From contig JAHJGO010000025.1 of assembly GCA_018824405.1 (NCBI GenBank), positions 26,553 through 90,552 on the forward strand: a DNA stretch of 64,000 nucleotides. The letters run 5' to 3'. Every line of letters begins with the position of its first letter. The first letter of the stretch is position 1. Made by a program: the position numbers and the translations under genes. The stretch is from Gammaproteobacteria bacterium (GTDB lineage Bacteria > Pseudomonadota > Gammaproteobacteria > Burkholderiales > Sulfuricellaceae). The notes beneath the pieces were generated by a model, which was not told where the DNA came from, did not search any database, and saw only the letters and a list, made by a program, of their open reading frames with translations. Shown one piece after another: positions 50,336-58,945 of this stretch.

Positions 50336-51264
50336 GCGCATCTCACCACCATCACGATCATCACCACGCTCACGGAGCGTCCACGGGCCGAATACTGTGG
50401 TTCGCCGTGGTCCTTACCCTGACTTTCGCCGGAGTAGAGGCGGTCGTCGGCTGGTGGGCCGGTTCGCTGGCGCTGGTGGCGGATGCCGGCCACATGGTCA
50501 ACGATGCGGGCGCCCTGCTGATCGCAGCGGCGGCGGCCTGGGTCGCCAGACGGCCGGCATCGCATCTGCATAGCTACGGTCTTGGGCGCGCGGAGTTTGT
50601 CGCCGCATTGGTCAATAGCATGGGCCTGCTGGCGCTGGTGGTGTGGCTTTCCGTTTCCGCTGTGCAGCGTCTGCAAGTGCCTCAGGCCGTACATGGCGAA
50701 GCGGTGTCGCTGACGGCCGCGCTGGGTCTGTTGATCAACATCGGCGTGGCATGGCTGCTCTCGCGCGGGGAGCAGAATCTCAATACTCGTGCGGCGCTGC
50801 TGCATGTCATGGGAGATTTGCTGGGGTCGGTGGCAGCGCTGATCGCGGGCGTGGTGATTGCCTTTACCGGCTGGACCCCCATCGACCCCTTGCTGTCGCT
50901 GGCCATCGGCGCGCTGATCCTGGTCTCCAGCCTGCGCCTGTTGCGTCAGGCGCTGCATGGGATCATGGAAGGCGTGCCGCTGCATCTGTCGCTGGAGGAA
51001 ATCGGTCAGACGCTGGCCACTGTGCCGGGTGTGGAATCGGTGCATGACCTGCACGTGTGGAGCGTGTCTTCAGAAGAGGTCATGCTGAGCGCGCACCTGG
51101 GTGTCGTGGATATGGCGCGCTGGGACGGCATTCTGAAACACAGCCGAGAGCTGCTGCACGAGCGCTTCGGCATCGGACATGTGACCTTGCAGCCGGAATG
51201 CATCGCTCAGGTGGTGCACTGGACACTTCCACAGACGGGCAGTCGCAAGGATGTAGCAGATTAA
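50332..51264 (+). CDS. CDF-family divalent metal efflux protein (CzcD/ZitB type)
   Basis: The 310-residue protein has a His-rich N-terminus (SASHHHHDHHHAHG), six membrane helices and the CDF metal sites: HMVNDAG in LVADAGHMVNDAGALL and the paired HxxxD of later helices (HVMGDLLGSVAALIAG). A cytoplasmic C-terminal domain follows. These antiporters expel Zn2+, Co2+ or Cd2+ using protons. It overlaps the upstream redox membrane protein by 4 bases and precedes the TolC-MacAB cluster. Confidence 0.93.
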   Translation: MSASHHHHDHHHAHGASTGRILWFAVVLTLTFAGVEAVVGWWAGSLALVADAGHMVNDAGALLIAAAAAWVARRPASHLHSYGLGRAEFVAALVNSMGLLALVVWLSVSAVQRLQVPQAVHGEAVSLTAALGLLINIGVAWLLSRGEQNLNTRAALLHVMGDLLGSVAALIAGVVIAFTGWTPIDPLLSLAIGALILVSSLRLLRQALHGIMEGVPLHLSLEEIGQTLATVPGVESVHDLHVWSVSSEEVMLSAHLGVVDMARWDGILKHSRELLHERFGIGHVTLQPECIAQVVHWTLPQTGSRKDVAD

Positions 51265-51379
51265 TCAGCATCTCGATGAGGCAGGGATGGCTACAAATGC
51301 CCTGGCTGCTTATAATGCAGCGCTTGAACTAACTATGCTAAATGCCATCCAATCAGCCTCTCGACCATTTGCCATCTTT

Positions 51380-52822
51380 ATGAAATACGGTTTTAAACGC
51401 TTACTGCCGGGGCTGCTTATACTGTCTGGCGTTCAGGTTGGCAGCGCATTGGCTGCCGGCTTCGGCGATCCCTTCAATACGGATGCGCTGGCTCCGCCCA
51501 GGCCTGCCCTGTATGGGCCCGCAGTTCAGGGTGCTGCGCCCTGCGCTACACCGCAATCTGCCGCGCCGCTGGCGCTGCTGGAGGTGGTCGATCTGGCGCT
51601 GTGCAACAATCCGCAAACCCGGGAAGTGTGGGCCAATGCCCGCGCTCAGGCGGCCCAGGTGGGCGTGGCTGAAGCCGCTTATCTGCCGGGTTTGAGCGGC
51701 AGCGTTTCCGCCAGCCGCAACTGGACCGATACTGCCGGGCGAAGCTCGCCTTATGACCAGAACAGCGCCGGGCTGACCCTCTCCTACCTGTTATATGATT
51801 TTGGTGCACGCGATGCGACGCTGGAGAATGCTCGCCAGTTGCTGGCAGCGGCAGCAGCGACGCAGGACAGCACGGTGCAGGCGGTGTTTCTTGCCGCCGT
51901 GCAGGCTTTTTATCAGGCGCAGGCAAGCGTGACTGCGCTGGTGGCGGCGCAGGAATCCGAACGTGCCAGCAAGGAAAGCTTTAATGCCGCAGAGGCGCGC
52001 TACAAGGTGGGAGCATCCACTCCCGCTGACAAGCTTCAGGCGCAGACGGCCTGGTCGCAAGCAACGCTCAATCGCATTACGGCGGAAGGCGCCCTGAAGA
52101 ATGCACAAGGCGCGCTGGCCAACGTCATCGGCCAGGATGCGCATCGACCCCCGAGTCTGGTTCCTGCCGCTGAGGTCACACCGGGAGAGGCGTTTGAACG
52201 CGACGTGAATGCTTTGGTGGATGAGGCACGCCGCCTCCGTCCCGATCTGCTGGCTGCCGAGGCCCAGGTGCGCGCCGCCGCAGCCAACCTCGATGCGGTT
52301 CGCGCTGCAGGACGGCCCAGCATTGCCCTTACAGCCGCCAGCAATCGCCTTGATGTGGAAAGCAGTCCCGTCACGCATGCGTCATCGCTTGGCGTCACCC
52401 TGAGCATTCCCTTTTTCTCCGGCTTTGCACCGACTTACCGCGTGCGCGCAGCCGAGGCCCAGGTGGATGCCAGGGGCGCACAGCGTGATCTTCTGCGCCT
52501 GCAGGTGGCGCTGGATGTATGGAATGCCTACCAGAACCTGCACACCTCCACACAGGCACTGCGTACCAGTGCCGACCTGCTGAACAGCGCCAGCCAGTCC
52601 GGGCAAGTGGCCCTGGGCCGCTACAAGGCAGGTGTTGGCAGCATCCTGGATGTCCTCAATGCCCAGAGCGCATTGGCCAGCGCCCGGCTGCAACGGGTGC
52701 AGGCAGCCCTCAACTGGAATGTTTCCCGCGCTACTCTGGCCCAGTCCATGGGCAGTCTTGATTACAGCCTGTTGCAGACTCTGCCGGGCGTCGCCTCCAC
52801 CGAAGGGCTCTCCAAACCATGA
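51380..52822 (+). CDS. TolC-family outer-membrane efflux protein
   Basis: The start at 51380 gives a proper signal peptide (MKYGFKRLLPGLLILSGVQV..ALA). An upstream in-frame ATG at 51287 has a better GAGG ribosome site but would place 31 extra residues before the signal. The 480-residue body has two TolC repeat halves: LALCNNPQTREVWANARAQAAQVG, LSYLLYDFGARDATLENARQLL, and later VTLSIPFFSGFAPTYRVRAAEAQV. TolC trimers form the exit duct of tripartite pumps. It is followed by the MacA and MacB genes with a 4-base overlap. Confidence 0.92.
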   Translation: MKYGFKRLLPGLLILSGVQVGSALAAGFGDPFNTDALAPPRPALYGPAVQGAAPCATPQSAAPLALLEVVDLALCNNPQTREVWANARAQAAQVGVAEAAYLPGLSGSVSASRNWTDTAGRSSPYDQNSAGLTLSYLLYDFGARDATLENARQLLAAAAATQDSTVQAVFLAAVQAFYQAQASVTALVAAQESERASKESFNAAEARYKVGASTPADKLQAQTAWSQATLNRITAEGALKNAQGALANVIGQDAHRPPSLVPAAEVTPGEAFERDVNALVDEARRLRPDLLAAEAQVRAAAANLDAVRAAGRPSIALTAASNRLDVESSPVTHASSLGVTLSIPFFSGFAPTYRVRAAEAQVDARGAQRDLLRLQVALDVWNAYQNLHTSTQALRTSADLLNSASQSGQVALGRYKAGVGSILDVLNAQSALASARLQRVQAALNWNVSRATLAQSMGSLDYSLLQTLPGVASTEGLSKP

Positions 52823-54018
52823 AGCGTTTTCTGAAAAATCCTTTTGTTCTGTTTCTGCTCGTCTGCATCCTGATTGCCGCCGGGGTGTTTGGCTGGCGCC
52901 AGTACACGAGCGTCAGCCCGGAGCTGCGCTACAAGTTCGAGGTGGCGGAGAAGGGCGAGCTGAAGCAAAGCGTTTCCGCTAACGGTACCCTGAACCCGGT
53001 TACGCTGGTGAATGTGGGAACCCAGGTTTCGGGTGTGGTGAAAAAACTTTATGTCGATTTCAACGACAAGGTGGAAAAAGGCCAGGTGCTGCTGGAACTG
53101 GATCCCGCGCTGCTGAATGCGCAGGTCAAGCAGAGCGATGCCAACGTCCAGAATGCCCAGGCCTCGATTGAACTGGCCAATGCCAATCTGGCTCGCTCAC
53201 GCGGCCTGTTTGCGCAGGAATATGTTTCACGCCAGGAGCTTGACCAGTCAGTGCAGGCGCTCAAGGCGGCCAAGGCGCAACTGGCGCTGGCGCGGGCGCA
53301 GAACGAACGGGATCGGGCCCAGCTGGCCTATTCCATCATCCGTTCGCCGGTTTCCGGGGTGGTCGTGGCGCGAAATATCGACGTGGGTCAGACCGTGGCG
53401 GCCAGTTTCCAGACGCCGACGCTGTTCCAGATCGCGCAGGATCTCGCCAAGATGCAGATCGACTCCAGTTTTGCCGAGGCGGATATCGGCAGCATCCGCG
53501 TCGGGCAGGCGGTCAAGTTCAATGTCGATGCCTTTCCCAGCCGCAATTTCAAGGGCGTGGTGAAGCAGATCCGGCTTAACCCGACCACTCAGCAGAATGT
53601 GGTGACCTACAACGTGGTGGTTCTGGTGGATAACCCCGAGCAGATCCTGCTGCCGGGCATGACTTCCTATGTGAGTATCGTTGTCGCCGAGCGCGAAGAT
53701 GCGCTGCTGGTGCCCAACGCAGCGCTACGCTTCAAGCCGGCCGAGAATGGCGCAGAGAACAATGCCGGCAAACAGGATAAAGAGGCTAATGGCAACAAGA
53801 AGCGCGGCAAGAAGCGCGATGGCGCCAGCGGCACGGTATACATCCTGCAGGGCAAGGCGCTCAAGCCGGTCAGCGTCAGCCTCGGCATTACCGATAACCG
53901 CAACACCGAAGTGCTGGGTGGCGAACTCAAGGTTGGAGACAAGGTGATCGTGGGAGAAGGTCCGGCCGAAGAAAATGCCTCAGGCAAGAAGAGCACGGTA
54001 CACATGAGGATGTTCTGA
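52819..54018 (+). CDS. macA: MacA-type periplasmic adaptor
   Basis: This 399-residue membrane-fusion protein has an N-terminal membrane helix (LFLLVCILIAAGVFGWR), then the biotinyl-lipoyl half (NVGTQVSGVVKKLYVDFNDKVEKGQVLLELDP), a coiled-coil hairpin (~95-165), the second lipoyl half (YSIIRSPVSGVVVARNIDVGQTV) and beta-barrel domains. A Lys/Gly-rich insert near residue 312-335 (KQDKEANGNKKRGKKRDG) is unusual. It links the MacB ABC pump to the TolC duct. Confidence 0.93.
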   Translation: MKRFLKNPFVLFLLVCILIAAGVFGWRQYTSVSPELRYKFEVAEKGELKQSVSANGTLNPVTLVNVGTQVSGVVKKLYVDFNDKVEKGQVLLELDPALLNAQVKQSDANVQNAQASIELANANLARSRGLFAQEYVSRQELDQSVQALKAAKAQLALARAQNERDRAQLAYSIIRSPVSGVVVARNIDVGQTVAASFQTPTLFQIAQDLAKMQIDSSFAEADIGSIRVGQAVKFNVDAFPSRNFKGVVKQIRLNPTTQQNVVTYNVVVLVDNPEQILLPGMTSYVSIVVAEREDALLVPNAALRFKPAENGAENNAGKQDKEANGNKKRGKKRDGASGTVYILQGKALKPVSVSLGITDNRNTEVLGGELKVGDKVIVGEGPAEENASGKKSTVHMRMF

Positions 54019-54020
54019 TA

Positions 54021-54833
54021 ATGGCAGCGAGTCAGCCCGTCATCCGCGTGGAGGGCCTGCACAAATCCTACGAAACACCGGCCGGGCCATTTCCGGTGCT
54101 GAAGGACGTCAACCTCAGTATCGCGCCAGGCGAGTTCGTCGCTGTGATGGGGCCGTCCGGCTCGGGCAAGTCTACTTTCATGAACATCCTCGGCTGCCTG
54201 GATCGGCCCAGTGCCGGGCATTACGTGCTGGATGGCCGCAGCGTGGATGAACTCTCCAAGGATGAACTGGCCCTGTTGCGCAACCGCACCATCGGCTTCG
54301 TGTTCCAGGGGTTCAATCTGCTGCCGCGCATGAACCTGGAAGACAACGTCGCCTTGCCGCTGGTCTACTATGGTGTGGATCGCGAAGAGCGCCGTGCGCG
54401 TGCCCGCGAGATGCTGCAGCGGGTGGGCCTGGGCAATTATGCCAAATCGCTGCCCAACCGCATCTCCGGCGGGCAGCAGCAGCGGGTGGCGATTGCCCGC
54501 GCTCTGGTGAATCAGCCGCGCCTGATTCTCGCCGACGAGCCAACCGGCAACCTGGACAGCCATACCGGAGAGGAAGTCATGACCCTGTTCGACGAGTTCA
54601 ACCGGGAAGGCATCACCATCGTGCTGGTGACGCACGAAGCCGACATCGCCCGTCACGCCAAGCGCCAGGTGCGTTTTCTCGACGGGTGCATCGTGCATGA
54701 CGGGCCGACCGAACATCCTGACGATAACCCCTCCCATCCTCCCCTTGTCAGGGGAGGGGCAGATCTGGGAAGAGTGGAAACCCCCTCCCCTGACAAGGGG
54801 AGGGATGGGGAGGGGTTGGCGTGTTTGGAGTGA
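54021..54833 (+). CDS. MacB-type ABC ATPase subunit
   Basis: This 270-residue nucleotide-binding subunit has Walker A GPSGSGKSTFMN (~residues 43-54), signature ISGGQQQRVAIARALVNQP, Walker B LILADEPTGNLDS and a His switch VLVTHEADIA. The functional domain ends near residue 232 (QVRFLDGCIV). The remaining ~38 residues (HDGPTEHPDDNPSHPP..) are translated from a palindromic repeat and are not part of the family. The permease is a separate gene, unlike E. coli MacB, where the two are fused. Confidence 0.93.
   Translation: MAASQPVIRVEGLHKSYETPAGPFPVLKDVNLSIAPGEFVAVMGPSGSGKSTFMNILGCLDRPSAGHYVLDGRSVDELSKDELALLRNRTIGFVFQGFNLLPRMNLEDNVALPLVYYGVDREERRARAREMLQRVGLGNYAKSLPNRISGGQQQRVAIARALVNQPRLILADEPTGNLDSHTGEEVMTLFDEFNREGITIVLVTHEADIARHAKRQVRFLDGCIVHDGPTEHPDDNPSHPPLVRGGADLGRVETPSPDKGRDGEGLACLE
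54726..54817. repeat. Palindromic repeat within the 3' end of the ABC ATPase gene
   Basis: Two arms of about 35 bases (54726-54759 and 54782-54817) are inverted copies of CCCCTTGTCAGGGGAGGGG type sequence, with only one or two indels, around a ~22-base centre. The element is a dispersed hairpin-type repeat. It is read in frame as the last part of the ATPase gene. Confidence 0.85.
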
Positions 54834-54855
54834 GAATGGATCAGGAAATTATTCA

Positions 54856-56076
54856 ATGTTAGCCGCCATGCTGGGAGAAGCCTGGCACGCCATGGGCGCC
54901 AACCGCTTGCGCACTTTTCTCACCATGCTCGGCATGGTGATCGGGGTCGGCGCGGTGGTGCTGATGATGGCGGTGGGGCAGGGGGCGCAGTATGCCGTCA
55001 GCCAGTCCATCAGTTCCATGGGCAGCAATCTGTTCATCCTGATCTCGGGTTCGACCACATCGGGCGGCGTGCGCTCCGGTAGCGGCGGCGCGCCCTCGCT
55101 GACCGTGGTCGACGCCGAAGCCATAGCCGAACTGCCGGGGGTACAGGCGGTCGCACCCGTGCATACCGGTCGTACCCAGATGGTTTACGGTCCCAACAAC
55201 TGGAGTGCCAGCACCTATGGCACCACGCCTTCCTATCTGGATGTGCGTTCATGGACGATGGCCAGCGGTTATCCGTTTACCGAATCCGACCTGCGTTCGT
55301 CTACCCGCGTGGCTCTGATCGGCAAAACCGTGGCCGATAATTTGTTTGGCGACGAAGACCCGGTGGGCAAGACCATTCGCGTGGGCCAGAGTCCCTTCAT
55401 GATCCTTGGCGTGCTGGCCGCCAAGGGGCAGAGTCTGGACGGGCGCGACCAGGACGATACCATGCTGATTCCGCTGACTACCGCCCAGCGCAAGGTATAT
55501 GGCACACCCTTTCAAGGCGCGGTGCGCATGATCATGGTGCAGGCGGAAACCGCATCGGGCATGCCGGCAGTCGAAAAATCCATGGTCTCGCTCCTGCGCC
55601 AGCGGCACCGTCTGCGCGAGGGCGTGGACAACGATTTCTATTTGCGCAATCTGGCTGAAGTGGCGGACTCCGCCGCCGAAACCGCACGCATCATGTCCAT
55701 GCTGCTCGGCGCCATTGCCTCGGTTTCCTTGCTGGTGGGCGGTATCGGCATCATGAACATCATGCTGGTCTCGGTGACCGAGCGCACGCGCGAAATCGGC
55801 ATCCGCCTGGCCATCGGTTCGCGCGAGCGCGACATCCTGCTGCAATTCCTGCTCGAAGCCATCATCATCTCGGTGGTGGGTTGCTTCATCGGCCTGGTGC
55901 TCGGCGTGGGCGGAGCCCTGCTGGCCAACGCCCTGACCGATGCCATGGTGGTGATCTCCGGCAGTTCGGTGCTGGTGGCCTTCGGCGTGGCCGCCAGTGT
56001 TGGCGTGTTTTTTGGTTTTTATCCGGCAAGGAAGGCTGCAAGGCTGGATCCGATCGAGGCGCTGCGCTATCAGTAG
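54856..56076 (+). CDS. macB: MacB-type ABC transporter permease
   Basis: The start at 54856 gives 406 residues. An N-terminal helix (LRTFLTMLGMVIGVGAVVLMM) is followed by a large periplasmic MacB-PCD domain (~55-285), then FtsX-like helices (LLGAIASVSLLVGGIGIMNIML, IIISVVGCFIGLVLGVGGALL, VLVAFGVAASVGVFFGFYP) and the family-typical end ARKAARLDPIEALRYQ. It works with the ATPase, MacA and TolC genes just upstream to export macrolides, peptides or lipids. The substrate is unknown. Confidence 0.93.
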   Translation: MLAAMLGEAWHAMGANRLRTFLTMLGMVIGVGAVVLMMAVGQGAQYAVSQSISSMGSNLFILISGSTTSGGVRSGSGGAPSLTVVDAEAIAELPGVQAVAPVHTGRTQMVYGPNNWSASTYGTTPSYLDVRSWTMASGYPFTESDLRSSTRVALIGKTVADNLFGDEDPVGKTIRVGQSPFMILGVLAAKGQSLDGRDQDDTMLIPLTTAQRKVYGTPFQGAVRMIMVQAETASGMPAVEKSMVSLLRQRHRLREGVDNDFYLRNLAEVADSAAETARIMSMLLGAIASVSLLVGGIGIMNIMLVSVTERTREIGIRLAIGSRERDILLQFLLEAIIISVVGCFIGLVLGVGGALLANALTDAMVVISGSSVLVAFGVAASVGVFFGFYPARKAARLDPIEALRYQ

Positions 56077-56094
56077 AATGCTGGCGCGAGGCGC

Positions 56095-56121
56095 TTGACA
56101 ATGGAACGTTCGTTCCATAAT
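56095..56121 (+). promoter_or_regulatory. Promoter and operator of the LexA-like gene
   Basis: TTGACA (56095-56100) and CATAAT (56116-56121) flank ATGGAACG-TT-CGTTCCAT, an 8 bp inverted repeat that contains GAAC-N4-GTTC. This is the Gram-positive DinR/LexA-box pattern, not CTGT-N8-ACAG. The operator fills the promoter spacer, so the gene should be self-repressed. The ATG at 56132 lies about where transcription starts, with no ribosome site. Confidence 0.75.
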
Positions 56122-56131
56122 GTGTCGCCTT

Positions 56132-56707
56132 ATGGCAAACGATAGCGATTACCTCTCACAGCTGCAGGATTATTACGCCGCGCAAGGCGTCCTGCCGTCC
56201 TACTCCACCATCATGACGTTGCTCGGCCTGCGTTCCAAGAGCCCGGTAGCGGCGCTGGTGGCGCGGCTTAAATTGCGCGGTTATCTCGAAGCGACAGCCG
56301 ACAAACGTCTGAAGCCGGGCCCGCTGTTCTTCGAGCGCACCGTGTTTGAAAGCGTCCAGGCCGGGATGCCCACGCCAGCCAGCGACGAGCAGCGCGAAGC
56401 CCTGACGATCGACACCTTTCTGATCGAGCGGCCATCGCAAACTGTGCTGGTCAGGGTGAAGGGCGACTCCATGATCGATGCCGGAATTCATTCCGGCGAT
56501 ACCGTGGTGGTGGAAAAGAATGTCGCTGCCAATATGGGCGATCTGGTCATTGCCATCGTAGATAATGAATTCACCCTCAAAACGCTGGATCGGGAAGGCA
56601 GCCAGTTCATCCTGCGCCCGGCGAATCCCGCTTTCCCCGTCATCCGCCCCAAAGGCCAACTGGAAATCTTTGGCGTCGTGGTCGGACAGTTCCGCAAATA
56701 CAAGTAG
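56132..56707 (+). CDS. LexA-like self-cleaving repressor (second-type)
   Basis: The ATG at 56132 is used because an in-frame ATG at 56120 lies inside the promoter -10 box. The 191-residue protein has a winged helix (YSTIMTLLGLRSKSPVAALVARLKLRGYLE), a cleavage site Ala77-Gly78 (VQAGMP), and the S24 dyad Ser113 (VKGDSMIDAGI) and Lys150 (FTLKTL), 37 residues apart as in E. coli LexA. The DNA-binding domain differs from standard LexA. It may be the SOS repressor of a small regulon, for example a phage-derived or UmuD-like set. Confidence 0.9.
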   Translation: MANDSDYLSQLQDYYAAQGVLPSYSTIMTLLGLRSKSPVAALVARLKLRGYLEATADKRLKPGPLFFERTVFESVQAGMPTPASDEQREALTIDTFLIERPSQTVLVRVKGDSMIDAGIHSGDTVVVEKNVAANMGDLVIAIVDNEFTLKTLDREGSQFILRPANPAFPVIRPKGQLEIFGVVVGQFRKYK

Positions 56708-56753
56708 GATGCGGGCTCCAATTGGATAATGACTTAAGAGCGCAGGAGTATCC

Positions 56754-57545
56754 ATGAAACGCTGGTTCATTCTTCTATTTCTGCTGCTCTCCTTTCCTGC
56801 GGCAGCGCAGCAGGAGCTGGAAATCATTCAGCTCAGGAATCGCACGGTGGACCAGATCGTGCCGGTGCTCAGCCCGCTGGTCGAACCCGGAGGCAGCGTC
56901 TCAGGAATGAACGACCAGATCATCATTCGCGCCAGCCGACGGAACATTACGCAACTCCGGGAAGTTCTCGCTACGCTGGACACTGCGCCCAGAAACCTGG
57001 TGATCAGGGTCAGCAACGACATCAGCCAGGAGAGTGAAAGGGAAGGCGCAGCACTGTCAGGGCGCATCGAGCTGGGGCAGGGCGGCAATACCCGGATTCG
57101 CGGCCGCGCATATGATACGGTCAGCACCGGCAGCCAGAACACCAGTCAGCGCATCCAGGTGATGGAGGGCGGCAGCGGCTACATCATGGTGGGCCGATCT
57201 GTGCCGCTGCCGTTTCGCCAGGTGGTGCTGGGGCAGAATGGCGCCGTGGTGTCCGAAAGTCTGATTTATCGCGATATCGGCAGCGGTTTATATGTGACGC
57301 CGCGGTTAGCCGGCGACAGAGTGACACTGGAAATCAGCCCGCAATTCGAACAGGAGCGCGGCAGGCAGGGGGGCGCCGATGTTCAGCGCCTAAGCACCAT
57401 GGTCTCAGGAAAACTGGGCGAGTGGATCGAGCTTGGCGGCAGCAATCAGGACGAAAGCGTGCGCGAGCGGGGATATACCAGCTACGCAAACACGCGTGGG
57501 CGTGACAGCCGCAGCATCTGGCTCAAGGTGGAAGAGATCAAGTGA
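56754..57545 (+). CDS. Stand-alone secretin-like exported protein
   Basis: This 263-residue protein has a signal peptide (MKRWFILLFLLLSFPAAAQQ). Residues ~21-90 are a secretin N1/NolW-type domain (LEIIQLRNRTVDQIVPVLSPLVEPGG, IIIRASRRNITQLREVLATLD). A middle strand-rich part (GRIELGQGGNTRIRG, GSGYIMVGRSVPLPF) and GLYVTPRLAGDRVTLEISPQFEQ resemble the secretin barrel start. The gate region and full barrel are absent, and no pilus or secretion genes are near. It may be a short secretin-family pilotin or an outer-membrane subunit of an unknown system. Confidence 0.82.
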   Translation: MKRWFILLFLLLSFPAAAQQELEIIQLRNRTVDQIVPVLSPLVEPGGSVSGMNDQIIIRASRRNITQLREVLATLDTAPRNLVIRVSNDISQESEREGAALSGRIELGQGGNTRIRGRAYDTVSTGSQNTSQRIQVMEGGSGYIMVGRSVPLPFRQVVLGQNGAVVSESLIYRDIGSGLYVTPRLAGDRVTLEISPQFEQERGRQGGADVQRLSTMVSGKLGEWIELGGSNQDESVRERGYTSYANTRGRDSRSIWLKVEEIK

Positions 57546-57639
57546 TCTATCGTGGCCAGGCTGGCTTGCCGACCGGCGGTAAGCCCAAAACAGCCACATG
57601 GCTTTCAGTATCGATGTGAGCTCTGTCAAAAGTGAGTGC

Positions 57640-58260
57640 ATGGAACAAGTAGCTGTCATCGATTTTGAAACAACCGGCTTGTCGCCAGCCATGGGCGACC
57701 GGGCAACCGAGGTGGCCGTCGTTGTCGTGGAAGGCGGCGTAATTGTCGACCGCTACCAAAGCCTGATGAATGCAGGGGTACGCATTCCTGCGTTTATTGA
57801 AGCGCTGACAGGAATATCCAGCACCATGATCAGCAGGGCGCCATCGGCGGCCAAGGTGATGCGCGAGTTGGCTGAATTTGTCGGCGACATGCCATTGGTG
57901 GCGCACAACGCTGCATTTGACAGTAAATTTCTGGATGCCGAATGGTCGCGTATCAAAAAACACCGGCAACAGGAATTTGCTTGCTCGATGTTGCTGGCGC
58001 GGCGGATTTATCCAGTTGCGCCCAACCATAAACTTGGCTCGCTGGTAAGCCACCTGGGGCTTCCCTCAGCAGTTCGCCATCACCGCGCCCTGGCGGACGC
58101 AGAAATGACCGCTCATCTATGGCTGAAAATGGTGTTGGATTTCAAGCAGCAATATTGCCTGAGCGCTGTGCCGCACGAATTTTTGCGTATGCTGCAGAAG
58201 ACGCCAAAAGCGCAGATACCGAGCTGCGTTGAGCGCGCAAAGCACAGGCTAAGCCTGTAA
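57640..58260 (+). CDS. DnaQ-like 3'-5' exonuclease
   Basis: The start at 57640 gives 206 residues. The DEDDh exonuclease motifs are present: VIDFETTGLSP (Asp8, Glu10), VAHNAAFDSKFLDAEW, and SAVRHHRALADAEMTAHLW (catalytic His and Asp). It resembles the epsilon/PolC-type proofreading family, but stand-alone members also act in repair. The C-terminal ~50 residues are helical and basic. It follows the secretin-like gene by 94 bases. Confidence 0.9.
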   Translation: MEQVAVIDFETTGLSPAMGDRATEVAVVVVEGGVIVDRYQSLMNAGVRIPAFIEALTGISSTMISRAPSAAKVMRELAEFVGDMPLVAHNAAFDSKFLDAEWSRIKKHRQQEFACSMLLARRIYPVAPNHKLGSLVSHLGLPSAVRHHRALADAEMTAHLWLKMVLDFKQQYCLSAVPHEFLRMLQKTPKAQIPSCVERAKHRLSL

Positions 58261-58265
58261 CGACA

Positions 58266-58637
58266 TCAATCCTTTTTTTGCAGCCGCGCTTTCAGATCGG
58301 CAAAGGGATTGAAGGTTGCGCCGGATGGCGTATCTGAACCTCTCCCCCGTGCCGCCTCATCCATCACGCGGGAATGTTCGTTGTCGTGGCAATACAGGCA
58401 GAGCAACTCCCAGTTGCTGCCATCTGCCGGATTATTGTCGTGATTGTGGTCTTTGTGATGGACCGTCAATTCGCGCAAACGCACTCCAGCAAGCTCGCGG
58501 CCACAGCGGCCACAAACCCACGGATATAATTTTAGCGCCTGCTCGCGATAAGTTGCTTCACGCTCGCTGCTATGGCGGCGTGCCTCAGCAACGACACGGT
58601 CAAGTCGTGCGCGATCGGGCGTTGCAGGTTTGGTCAT
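58266..58637 (-). CDS. YajD-like HNH nuclease
   Basis: The 123-residue protein has a Cys4 zinc site (WVCGRCGREL and LLCLYCHDNEHS) and the HNH core LTVHHKDHNHDNNPADGSNWELLCLYCHD. It matches YajD, a small conserved nuclease-fold protein whose target is unknown. The N-terminal basic helix (ARLDRVVAEARRHSSEREATYREQAL) may bind DNA. It is tail to tail with the exonuclease gene, with 5 bases between the stops. Confidence 0.92.
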   Translation of the reverse strand: MTKPATPDRARLDRVVAEARRHSSEREATYREQALKLYPWVCGRCGRELAGVRLRELTVHHKDHNHDNNPADGSNWELLCLYCHDNEHSRVMDEAARGRGSDTPSGATFNPFADLKARLQKKD

Positions 58638-58945
58638 GGTGGAATCGCTGAACGGGTCGATAGCGCAACTATATCAGCAATTATGGATAGGGTTGCGCGG
58701 TCCGTTGACCTTGACGCAGCGATGATAGCGGTCCGAGACGTGCCAGAATCCGATGTTCGTCAACTGATGCGGATTTATGCTGATTGACAGAAAATAAATC
58801 CCATGTAGCATGCTCGGGTATTGTCTATGGATGGTTATATTTTCACAAGAATCAGTAACAAATCCGTAATGAACGTTTACTAAAATGTAAGCAATTTGAC
58901 TCGCGCCATGTATGCGTGGTTTTGCTTCTGCGTGCTCTGGATATT
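58638..58945. other. A+T-rich intergenic region before the HDOD gene
   Basis: About 300 bases. A short open frame (58572-58787, +) overlaps the nuclease gene and ends RDVPESDVRQLMRIYAD, but I see no homology or ribosome site and do not call it. The second half is visibly A+T-rich. It should hold the divergent promoters for the HNH and HDOD genes; no clear -35/-10 pair stood out. Confidence 0.5.

Noticed and set aside
54697..54855. Upstream extension of the MacB permease frame
   Set aside because: The extension is repeat-derived and overlaps the ATPase tail; the real signal and membrane start are at 54856.
58572..58787. Short frame ending RDVPESDVRQLMRIYAD
   Set aside because: It overlaps the 5' end of the HNH gene and lacks supporting signals; kept only as a remark in the intergenic entry.
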